Source: Fidelibacterota bacterium (lineage in GTDB: Bacteria; Fidelibacterota; JAANXI01). From it: 5,592 bases of DNA. This document shows positions 1-5,592 of the stretch, in pieces. The stretch spans positions 1 through 5,592 of the forward strand of contig JAANXI010000049.1 of NCBI GenBank assembly GCA_018263365.1, read 5' to 3'. The translations under genes were made by a program, and so were the position numbers. A model generated the notes under the pieces. It ran no database searches, was not told where the DNA came from, and worked only from the letters and a program-made list of their open reading frames with translations. The stretch's first letter is position 1; each line of letters starts with the position of its first letter.

Positions 1-113
1 TTCCACAGGAATTTACTATTGAGGATGGTACCCTTACTCCGAAGCTTAGTATTAAGCGTCATGTGGTTGAAAATCGGTATAAGGATCTGATTGATTCGAT
101 GTACGAAGATTAG
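1..113 (+). CDS. C-terminal end of a probable long-chain acyl-CoA synthetase (partial)
   Basis: Only the last 36 codons are present; the reading frame is open from the left edge (first full codon at 3) and stops at TAG 111-113. The tail contains TIEDGTLTPKLSIKR followed by a VVENRYKDLID-type ending. This resembles the extreme C-terminus of AMP-forming long-chain fatty acid:CoA ligases, where a Glu/Asp-Gly-x-Leu-Thr-Pro-x-x-Lys segment carries the lysine that contacts the acyl-adenylate in the first half-reaction, and a short helix with KY..LID follows. Such enzymes activate free fatty acids with ATP and CoA, usually at the membrane. The match rests on a short fragment: the adenylate-forming superfamily is likely, the long-chain subfamily is an inference. 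A terminator-like hairpin follows 6-8 bases after the stop, so the gene probably ends a separate transcript. Confidence 0.72.
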   Translation, partial: PQEFTIEDGTLTPKLSIKRHVVENRYKDLIDSMYED

Positions 114-119
114 TCTGTA

Positions 120-152
120 ATCGCTGCCAGCGCCCCAAGCGCTGGTAGCGGT
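120..152 (+). terminator. Terminator-like GC-rich hairpin after the acyl-CoA synthetase gene
   Basis: Bases 122-133 (CGCTGCCAGCGC) pair with 139-150 (GCGCTGGTAGCG) as a 12-bp stem with a single G-T wobble (126/146), around a 5-base loop CCCAA. T121-G151 and A120-T152 can extend it. It lies just past the stop codon at 111-113. The downstream side (GTAGTTGTTC) is T-enriched but has no clean T-run, so it is not a textbook intrinsic terminator. It could instead act as a 3' stabilising hairpin or a weak or factor-assisted terminator. The stem itself is read directly from the sequence; the function is inferred from position. Confidence 0.6.
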
Positions 153-198
153 AGTTGTTCAGAAGTCTATCGCATTTATTTCAAATAATGCCAGTGCA

Positions 199-245
199 AA
201 TCTATATAGATTCTATTATGGTTTGCGATTGAAATACGTTAGAAT
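199..245 (+). promoter_or_regulatory. AT-rich palindrome and promoter-like boxes upstream of purM
   Basis: Bases 199-212 (AATCTATATAGATT) are a perfect 14-base palindrome in the only sizeable non-coding gap of the window. It is nested in a looser inverted pair, GCAAA at 196-200 and TTTGC at 222-226. Downstream, TAGAAT at 240-245 matches the sigma-70 -10 consensus at five of six positions, but nothing good sits 16-18 bases upstream as a -35. TATTAT at 214-219 is a second -10-like hexamer with no good -35. TTGAAA at 229-234 resembles a -35 but lacks a well-spaced -10. A promoter for the purM-led run is expected here because a hairpin precedes it and all later gaps are tiny. Which boxes are used, and whether the palindrome is an operator, cannot be decided from this sequence. 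Confidence 0.3.
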
Positions 246-299
246 TGTGCGACGAAATATCTGGCTTATCAAGAACTCGAAAGGACTGACGAAACGGAT

Positions 300-1304
300 A
301 TGGGCATAACCTACAAAGATGCCGGCGTCGATATCGATGCGGGGGAATCCGCGGTCAACAAGATTAAGGAAGCTGTGAAGGCCACCTATAACGAGAACGT
401 CCTGAGTGATGTGGGGCAGTTTGGTGGTTTTTACCGGTTTCCCAGAGATGAATATGCCGATCCGGTGCTCGTGTCTTCCACGGATGGGGTAGGCACAAAA
501 CTCAGGATTGCATTCCAAACCGGCATTCATACCACGATTGGCCAGGACTTGGTCAATCACTGCGTGAATGATATTCTTACCAGCGGCGCAACCCCCTTGT
601 TTTTCCTCGATTATATCGGAATCGGCGCCATGGATGAAGAGACCGTGAACGGGATCGTGGAGGGGTTTGCCGCCGCCTGTAAAGAAAATGCCTGCGTGCT
701 CATCGGCGGGGAGATGGCGGAAATGGCAGGATTCTATGCGCCGGGCGAATACGATGTAGCCGGGACAATCGTCGGAGCCGTGGAGCGGGATAATATTATC
801 AACGGAAGCACTATCCGACCTGGGAATGTAGTGTTGGGATTACCTTCAACTGGCTTACATACAAATGGATACACCCTGGCGCGTAAAGTGTTACTTGATA
901 AGTATGATGTTGATAAACATCTGGCTAAATTAGAGGAAACTGTCGGGGAAGCACTCCTGCGAATCCATAAATCCTATCTCGGCGAAATTGCCCCGCTGAT
1001 TAGTGACCGCAGGCTTAAAGGGATTGCCCATATCACCGGCGGAGGGCTGCTTGGCAATTCCCGGCGTATCATACCTGAAGGAATGGAATTAGTGGTTGAC
1101 TGGGATGCCTGGGAGTTCCCTCCGATTTTTCAACTAATCCAGGAGACGGGAGATATTTCGGACCATGAGATGCGGCGTACGTTCAATTGCGGAATTGGAT
1201 TAGTTATCGTAGTACCGGAGGCTGACGTTGACTATTTTCAGGAACATTTTCATTCGAGGGAATTGGAATCCATTATCATCGGCCGGATAGAAAAATCAAA
1301 CTGA
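300..1304 (+). CDS. purM: Phosphoribosylformylglycinamidine cyclo-ligase (AIR synthetase)
   Basis: This cytosolic enzyme of de novo purine synthesis closes the imidazole ring: FGAM + ATP gives AIR + ADP + phosphate. At 334 residues it is close to the usual 340-350. Family motifs are all present in order: YKDAGVDIDAG (residues 5-15), STDGVGTK (60-67, glycine-rich ATP/phosphate region), GGEMAEMAGFY (136-146), GLHTNGYTLARK (185-196), HITGGGLLGN (244-253) and FNCGIGLVIVV (295-305). The N-terminal half is the PurM-type ATP-grasping fold domain and the C-terminal half the AIRS C domain; no key motif is missing. The ATG at 300 puts the conserved YKDAGV right after the start, as expected. The ribosome site is poor: AAGGA at 281-285 is 14 bases away. 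No other purine gene is in view, so purM is not in a pur cluster here. gpsA follows after 14 bases. No purine riboswitch is recognisable in the leader. Confidence 0.96.
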   Translation: MGITYKDAGVDIDAGESAVNKIKEAVKATYNENVLSDVGQFGGFYRFPRDEYADPVLVSSTDGVGTKLRIAFQTGIHTTIGQDLVNHCVNDILTSGATPLFFLDYIGIGAMDEETVNGIVEGFAAACKENACVLIGGEMAEMAGFYAPGEYDVAGTIVGAVERDNIINGSTIRPGNVVLGLPSTGLHTNGYTLARKVLLDKYDVDKHLAKLEETVGEALLRIHKSYLGEIAPLISDRRLKGIAHITGGGLLGNSRRIIPEGMELVVDWDAWEFPPIFQLIQETGDISDHEMRRTFNCGIGLVIVVPEADVDYFQEHFHSRELESIIIGRIEKSN

Positions 1305-1318
1305 ATTCGTGAAATTCT

Positions 1319-2326
1319 ATGACTGATATCGGAGTAATCGGAGCGGGAAGCTGGGGGCTGGCGCTGTCGCGAAAACTGGCATTGTCCGGCAAAAACGTGA
1401 CAGTGTGGGTCTTCGAGAAGGACGAGTATGAAGAACTCATCGAAACAGGTATGTCACAGGATTACCTTCCCGGTGTGCAGTTGCCAGACTCTGTGCAATA
1501 TTCGCATTCTCTCGAAAAATTGCGCCAATTTGACCAGCTGGTCATGGCTGTACCGTCTCACGCCGTGAGAACCGTGGTCCAGCAAATGGAATCACTGGAA
1601 TTTTCGCCATCTTTGATCATTAATGTAGCCAAAGGTATTGAAAACGACACTTTACAGCGCATGAGCGAGGTGATAAACCAAGAACTAAGCAGTGTGACAG
1701 TAGATCAAATTGTCACAATGAGCGGCCCAAGCCATGCTGAGGAAGTAAGCAGAGATATTCCGACTGCAGTCGTGGCTGCCTCCACATCACTAAGATCGGC
1801 AGAAAAAGCACAGGCAACTTTCAACAATGAAACGTTCCGTGTCTATACAAATAATGATATTATCGGCGCCGAACTTGGCGGGTCGGTGAAAAATGTTATA
1901 GCCATCGCAGCCGGCATCCTGGATGGCCTGGAGTTTGGCGACAATCCCAAAGCAGCTTTGATGACCCGGGGCATCGCCGAGATTACCCGACTAGGGCTGG
2001 CTGCCGGCGCCAAGGAAGAAACATTTTCTGGCTTATCAGGAATAGGCGATCTGATTGTTACATGCCTGAGTCAGCACAGCCGGAACCGGTATGTGGGCGA
2101 GCAGATCGGAAAAGGGCGGAAATTGGACGAAATTATCGGGGCGATGAAGATGGTAGCGGAAGGGGTGAAAACCACCGAATCCGTGCAGGAAATGGCCGGG
2201 AAATTCAGCGTTGATATGCCAATTACCGCGCAGGTGTATGAAGTGTTATTTCATGACAAGCCTCCGGAAGCTGCGGTCACGGACTTGATGACCAGAGAGC
2301 CAGTACACGAGCGACATTCCATGTAG
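1319..2326 (+). CDS. gpsA: NAD(P)H-dependent glycerol-3-phosphate dehydrogenase
   Basis: This cytosolic enzyme reduces dihydroxyacetone phosphate to sn-glycerol-3-phosphate, the backbone for phospholipid synthesis. Its 335 residues match the family length. The N-terminal Rossmann fold opens with IGAGSWG (residues 7-13). Other family hallmarks are YLPGVQLP (49-56), VAKGI (103-107, with the active-site region Lys105), GPSHAEEV (136-143), the GGSVKNVIAIAAG segment (187-199) with the conserved catalytic Lys191, SGLSGIGDLIVTC (237-249) with Asp244, SRNRYVG (254-260) in the substrate phosphate-binding region, and VAEGVKT (279-285). The ending PEAAVTDLMTRE fits the usual C-terminus; the last nine residues are a short variable tail. 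The start at ATG 1319 is fixed by the Rossmann strand beginning at residue 3; its Shine-Dalgarno is weak (GTGA at 1309-1312). It lies 14 bases after purM and 25 before ktrB, consistent with one transcript. Confidence 0.96.
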   Translation: MTDIGVIGAGSWGLALSRKLALSGKNVTVWVFEKDEYEELIETGMSQDYLPGVQLPDSVQYSHSLEKLRQFDQLVMAVPSHAVRTVVQQMESLEFSPSLIINVAKGIENDTLQRMSEVINQELSSVTVDQIVTMSGPSHAEEVSRDIPTAVVAASTSLRSAEKAQATFNNETFRVYTNNDIIGAELGGSVKNVIAIAAGILDGLEFGDNPKAALMTRGIAEITRLGLAAGAKEETFSGLSGIGDLIVTCLSQHSRNRYVGEQIGKGRKLDEIIGAMKMVAEGVKTTESVQEMAGKFSVDMPITAQVYEVLFHDKPPEAAVTDLMTREPVHERHSM

Positions 2327-2351
2327 AGCAGCAAAACGCAAGAAACAGGTA

Positions 2352-4118
2352 ATGGACCCCGACAGACGAGAATTTCTCCTCTCCCTTGTAAACAACATTA
2401 TGCTCGTATTGGGGATTGGCGTTATAGCCTCCCTGATTTTGGAGTACGGATTTTACATCTCTGATTCCACGCTGCGCCTGTTGCATTATTACGATTACGG
2501 CGTCCTGTTTTACTTCATCTTCCACGATTTTTTCAAACTGGCGATTGTCGAAAACAAGGAATCCTTTTTACGATACAATTGGCTGAATTTTTTCTTTTTC
2601 GCTGCATTGTTACTTTTCTTTTTGGTGTATAATCCCTGGTGGCAACTGCCGATACTGACAGAGGAATTCAGAAATGTGCCCGTCAGGAAAATCGCCAAAA
2701 TTTTTATCGTTTTAACTCAGATTTACATTTTAGTTGCCACGGTATTTTCCACTCTCAAATTCGGTCAAAAAGTTGCGTTCTCACATTTCCAACCCATTCC
2801 CATCCTCCTGGGGAGTTTTGCCGGGATAATTCTCATTGGCGCTGGATTATTGTCCCTGCCTAAGGCCACAGTTGGTCACAGCATGACCTTTGTCGATGCG
2901 CTGTTTACATCGACCAGCGCCACCTGTGTGACCGGTCTTATAGTTGTGGATACAGGCGCATATTTTACTCAATTCGGACTCTGGGTTATCCTGTTGTTAA
3001 TGCAGGTAGGTGGTCTGGGAATCATGACGATGACAGCCTTTTTCGCAGTGGTACTCGGTTCAAAGATGAGTGTGCGTCAGCGAGTCATCATGCAAGATTT
3101 GCTCTCCGATGAGAATATGGCAAAAATCGGACAGACGCTATGGCAGGTACTCGGGTTGACCATTTTCATCGAAGCCATAGGTGTAGTGACAATGTATGAT
3201 CTGTTTCCGGCTGATGCGTTTCCGGAAGGCGATCGCCTGTTCCAGAGCCTGTTTCACGCGGTATCGGCGTTTTGTAACGCCGGGTTCTCCACCTTCTCCG
3301 ATAGTCTCATGGGATTTTCCGGCAAAACAATGCTGATCGGCACCTTTGCCGGTTTGATAGTCTTGGGAGGCGTCGGCTTCCCGGTCCTGGTAAATTTGTT
3401 AGGATATCGTTTTTTTGGCACCAGAGGGCCCTTAGGTAAAAAGAAGCCCCGCGTGAGCTCGCAGACGCATATCGTATTATGGATTTCCGGAATCCTTATC
3501 GGGGTTGGAGCGGGCTGGATTTGGTTCGCTAATTACGGTATTGCAGGTCATTGGACGATGACATTTCAGTCTGTTTCGGACAGTCTCTTCCAGTCGATAA
3601 CCACGCGAACGGCTGGATTTAATACCGTGGATATTGGGACAATGGCTTTGCCTGCACTCGTGGGGATGATGGCGTTGATGTTTATTGGCGCGAGTCCCGG
3701 TTCAACTGGCGGCGGGGTAAAGACGACCACGTTTTATCTGTCCATCCAGGCAATCCGGACCCAACTGACGGGCAGACAGCAGGTGGAACACCGACACCGC
3801 ACGATTCCCCAGAGCATCCTCCGGCGAAGTCTGTTGCTCATTTTATCTGCGCAATTGGTAATTGGGGTTGGGTTTTTAGCGCTGGCAGTCTTCGAAACCG
3901 CCGAGCCAATCGCCCTGTTGTTTGAGGCCATTTCCGCCTTCGGGACCGTAGGGCTATCTATGGGAATTACCCCTGAACTCTCTGATCCGGGCAGGATAAT
4001 TATTACCCTGTTAATGTACATCGGACGTGTCGGTCCGCTGGCGCTGGTAATTGCATTTGGTAAGTCCGAGCAAAAACAGAATTATGAATTCCCGGAAGAA
4101 TCAGTTATGATTGGATAG
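2352..4118 (+). CDS. ktrB: KtrB/TrkH-family K+ uptake pore subunit with extra N-terminal membrane domain
   Basis: This integral membrane protein should form the K+-conducting pore (often Na+-dependent in Ktr systems), working with the KtrA ring encoded next. It has 588 residues, against about 440-480 for typical KtrB. Residues from about 147 onward carry the four M1-P-M2 repeats, with filter segments TCVTGL (191-196), FCNAGF (307-312), TRTAGF (418-423) and FGTVGL (530-535), each with the conserved Gly. The loop IGASPGSTGGGVKTTT (445-460) is the Ktr-style intramembrane gate, and IGRVGPL (557-563) has the conserved Arg of the fourth repeat. That gate sequence favours KtrB over enterobacterial TrkH. 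Residues 1-140 are additional: hydrophobic segments near 11-33, 46-66, 76-93 and 115-134. The start is uncertain: ATG 2352 has only AGG two bases ahead, and Met17 (2400) is an alternative, though either start keeps the extension. It is 25 bases after gpsA and 9 before ktrA. Confidence 0.94.
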   Translation: MDPDRREFLLSLVNNIMLVLGIGVIASLILEYGFYISDSTLRLLHYYDYGVLFYFIFHDFFKLAIVENKESFLRYNWLNFFFFAALLLFFLVYNPWWQLPILTEEFRNVPVRKIAKIFIVLTQIYILVATVFSTLKFGQKVAFSHFQPIPILLGSFAGIILIGAGLLSLPKATVGHSMTFVDALFTSTSATCVTGLIVVDTGAYFTQFGLWVILLLMQVGGLGIMTMTAFFAVVLGSKMSVRQRVIMQDLLSDENMAKIGQTLWQVLGLTIFIEAIGVVTMYDLFPADAFPEGDRLFQSLFHAVSAFCNAGFSTFSDSLMGFSGKTMLIGTFAGLIVLGGVGFPVLVNLLGYRFFGTRGPLGKKKPRVSSQTHIVLWISGILIGVGAGWIWFANYGIAGHWTMTFQSVSDSLFQSITTRTAGFNTVDIGTMALPALVGMMALMFIGASPGSTGGGVKTTTFYLSIQAIRTQLTGRQQVEHRHRTIPQSILRRSLLLILSAQLVIGVGFLALAVFETAEPIALLFEAISAFGTVGLSMGITPELSDPGRIIITLLMYIGRVGPLALVIAFGKSEQKQNYEFPEESVMIG

Positions 4119-4121
4119 GAG
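4117..4121 (+). promoter_or_regulatory. Strong ribosome binding site for ktrA, overlapping the ktrB stop
   Basis: AGGAG at 4117-4121 lies 6 bases before the ATG at 4128 and shares its first two bases with the ktrB stop codon TAG (4116-4118). It is the best Shine-Dalgarno in the window; purM, gpsA, ktrB and the peptidase have weak or badly spaced ones. Ribosomes terminating on ktrB would sit on this site, which suggests translational coupling and a steady supply of the KtrA subunit relative to the pore. The coupling is inferred. Confidence 0.75.
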
Positions 4122-4127
4122 AATCAC

Positions 4128-4814
4128 ATGAGCAAATTTGTCGTCATAGGGTTGGGTGTGTTTGGCCGGCAGGTAGCACTGAGTCTGGCGCAGGAAGGCG
4201 CTGAAGTGATCGCTGTGGATTCGGATATGGAGCGAGTGGAAGAGATCCACGATTATATTGCGTATGCCGTTCGCCTTGATTCCACAGATCCGTCCGCCCT
4301 GCGATCACTGGGATTACAGGACATGGAGGCGGGAATAGTGGCAATCGGGGAAGATTTTGAGGCCAATCTCCTGACGGCTGCCTATCTGAAACAACTGGGG
4401 GTTAAAAAGGTAATTACCCGGGCCAGTAACCCGATCCATCGGCGAATCCTGGAACAAATCGGCGCTGACGAGATTATCTCTCCCGAAGATGAAGTAGGAA
4501 GGAAAACAGCGCATCGGTTGCTTCGGCCCAATTTGGTGGATTATATCGATGTGGCAGAAGATTATAAGCTGATTCGAGTTGAGACGCCGCAGGACCTCGT
4601 GGGGAAATCCCTGGGCGAAATTGATTTTCGGAGGAACTACCAATTGAATATTATCAGTATAAACAAGAAACAGATTCCTGAGGGGGAAGATACGACCGAA
4701 GAAGTGACACATGAGGCCGTTCCCACAAGCCAGACAATACTGGAACCCGACACCATCCTGGTTATTGTCGGGAAAGAGAAAGATATCAACAAATTTACGG
4801 GAAAATACTCCTGA
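4128..4814 (+). CDS. ktrA: KtrA/TrkA-type RCK regulatory subunit of the K+ uptake system
   Basis: This cytosolic protein is expected to form an octameric ring under the KtrB dimer and gate it by binding ATP/ADP or NAD(H). Its 228 residues give one RCK_N plus one RCK_C domain, the KtrA size; E. coli TrkA is about twice as long with two copies. RCK_N is residues 1-125 or so: VIGLGVFGRQVA (6-17) is the nucleotide-binding glycine loop, Asp31 at the end of strand 2 is the usual ribose-binding acid, LDSTD (50-54) and VAIGEDFEAN (71-80) are typical, and Glu120 in SPEDEVG aligns by eye with the divalent cation-binding Glu of Bacillus KtrA. RCK_C runs from about 140 to 225, ending in LVIVGKEKDINKF. 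Oddities are Val11 in the glycine loop, where Bacillus KtrA has Arg16, and a long acidic loop at 183-200. The start is firm because of the RBS at 4117. The next gene begins 2 bases after the stop. Confidence 0.94.
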   Translation: MSKFVVIGLGVFGRQVALSLAQEGAEVIAVDSDMERVEEIHDYIAYAVRLDSTDPSALRSLGLQDMEAGIVAIGEDFEANLLTAAYLKQLGVKKVITRASNPIHRRILEQIGADEIISPEDEVGRKTAHRLLRPNLVDYIDVAEDYKLIRVETPQDLVGKSLGEIDFRRNYQLNIISINKKQIPEGEDTTEEVTHEAVPTSQTILEPDTILVIVGKEKDINKFTGKYS

Positions 4815-4816
4815 GA

Positions 4817-5592
4817 GTGTTTCGTTTAATTCGCTATATGTTATTGGCATCTGCTGTGTTGTCACAGATGGCTTTGGGACAAAATTATCAGGAAGGGCTC
4901 TGCGGGTATCCTGCGACAAGCCGACCTGTGACCAATCCGACGTTTACACAATCCCTGCAAAAGCCGGCTGTCAATTCGGACACGACCTTTTCCATCCGGG
5001 AAAACGTGGCGGATCAGTCCAACAGTTTTATCAATGGTGTTGAATTTACCAAAGTCTATTCCGGTCTCGAAATTGTCATCTACGTGGAGACGGATGAGTG
5101 GAACTCCGACAGAGTGACCGATCAGACGGTGGAAGACCTGAGAAAAGCCATGTTGGAGGAGACGCCGGCCGGTTCTGTGTATCCGAACCAGGGGATTTTT
5201 GAGACGGAGATTGATCTGTTCGGGGAGCCGCCCGATATTGATAATAACGGCAAGGTGTTTATCCTTCTGATCGATGTTCGGGACAATTATGATCCGCAGG
5301 ATGGGGGAAGCTACATCGCCGGGTATTTTGACCCTGCTGATCAACAGAAAGGGTTCGCTAACTTCAGTGATATTCTTTATATAGATACCAATCCGGGTTT
5401 GCAATCCGGCAATTTCCTGAATACGATGATGACGGCAGCGCACGAGCTGCAACACCTGTTGCATTACGCCGCCGATAAAGACGAAAGTGTCTGGGTGGCC
5501 GAAGGCTTGTCGGAGGTGACTGCCCACCTCTTCGGATTGCCGGGACGCAATTTTTCGCACTTCCTCGATGATCCCACCCGCAACCTGACCAG
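4817..5592 (+). CDS. Secreted zinc metallopeptidase, HExxH type, M30-like (3' end outside window)
   Basis: This is an exported zinc protease, open to the right edge with 258 residues visible. From GTG 4817 the N-terminus is a signal peptide: a basic start (Arg3, Arg6), a hydrophobic core LLASAVL (9-15) and a plausible signal peptidase I site after ALG (19-21). There is no lipobox. HELQH (209-213) supplies the zinc ligands His209 and His213 and the catalytic Glu210; WVAEGLSE (226-233) offers Glu229 as the third ligand, a gluzincin layout. Ahead of it are DIDNNG (140-145), a DxDxNG calcium-loop-like motif, IAGYFDPAD (167-175) and SDILYID (184-190). This pattern is familiar from M30 (hyicolysin-like) and M6-like secreted peptidases; I favour M30-like, without certainty. 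The start is undecided: GTG 4817 keeps the basic n-region, ATG 4838 would remove it, and neither has a well-placed Shine-Dalgarno. Any sorting or adhesion domain would be past the edge. Confidence 0.8.
   Translation, partial: MFRLIRYMLLASAVLSQMALGQNYQEGLCGYPATSRPVTNPTFTQSLQKPAVNSDTTFSIRENVADQSNSFINGVEFTKVYSGLEIVIYVETDEWNSDRVTDQTVEDLRKAMLEETPAGSVYPNQGIFETEIDLFGEPPDIDNNGKVFILLIDVRDNYDPQDGGSYIAGYFDPADQQKGFANFSDILYIDTNPGLQSGNFLNTMMTAAHELQHLLHYAADKDESVWVAEGLSEVTAHLFGLPGRNFSHFLDDPTRNLT

Noticed and set aside
114..299. Purine riboswitch or small RNA in the purM leader
   Set aside because: No purine-aptamer-like three-way junction or conserved core can be recognised. Apart from the hairpin at 120-152 and the short palindrome at 199-212 I see no extended structure.
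216..560. A 114-codon minus-strand open frame overlapping the purM start and the leader
   Set aside because: Most of it is antisense to the conserved N-terminus of PurM, and the protein has no family-like features.
2585..2630. T-rich runs (TTTTTTC, CTTTTTC, CTTTTCTTTTT) as a possible slippage or phase-variation tract
   Set aside because: The runs encode Phe and Leu in a membrane helix, are short (six T at most) and are broken by other bases; the frame is intact.
4314..4919. A 201-codon open frame on the minus strand across ktrA and the start of the peptidase
   Set aside because: It opposes a clearly assigned RCK protein and straddles two real genes; no recognisable motif and no plausible leader.
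4711..5043. A 110-codon plus-strand frame spanning the ktrA end and peptidase start
   Set aside because: It is out of frame with both real genes. The competing frame has a signal peptide and continues open through the zinc site.
4862..5560. A 232-codon open frame on the minus strand across the peptidase gene
   Set aside because: It is antisense to a frame with a signal peptide, a HExxH zinc site and a calcium-loop-like motif. The minus-strand translation shows no recognisable domain, so it is a shadow of the plus-strand codon pattern.
1..5592. CRISPR array, insertion sequence, tRNA or phage attachment site
   Set aside because: No spaced direct repeats, transposase frame, terminal inverted repeats or tRNA-like cloverleaf were seen by eye; coding density is that of an ordinary chromosomal region.

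Overview
The window is a compact, single-strand stretch of bacterial chromosome. All recognisable genes read on the + strand and are separated by 2-25 bases, apart from one 186-base gap near the left edge. The genes are ordinary core metabolism and ion transport plus one secreted protease. Moderate GC, few clear Shine-Dalgarno sites and a KtrB with an extra N-terminal membrane domain recall the Bacteroidota/FCB side of the tree (for example Neomarinimicrobiota or Balneolota). That placement is an impression from protein style, not a computed result.

Layout. 1-113 is the last 36 codons of a gene that looks like a long-chain acyl-CoA synthetase. 114-299 is non-coding: it holds a strong GC-rich hairpin just after the stop codon, then an AT-rich part with a perfect 14-base palindrome and weak promoter-like boxes. 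Next come purM (300-1304, purine synthesis), gpsA (1319-2326, glycerol-3-phosphate for phospholipids), ktrB (2352-4118, K+ channel-like subunit), ktrA (4128-4814, nucleotide-binding gating subunit) and the start of a secreted HExxH metallopeptidase (4817 to the right edge, cut off).

How they work together. Only KtrB and KtrA form an obvious functional pair: the membrane pore and the cytosolic RCK ring that gates it. The others probably share a transcript rather than a pathway: the gaps are 14, 25, 9 and 2 bases, and I see no terminator hairpin in any of them. The likeliest promoter for the whole run is in the 151-299 region.

Novelty. I found no CRISPR array, mobile element, RNA gene or defence system, and no convincing sign of an undescribed system. 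The points most worth a second look are the roughly 140-residue, four-helix N-terminal extension of KtrB, a Val in place of the Arg that some KtrA proteins have in the nucleotide-binding loop, the near-contiguous secreted metallopeptidase after ktrA, and the palindrome before purM.
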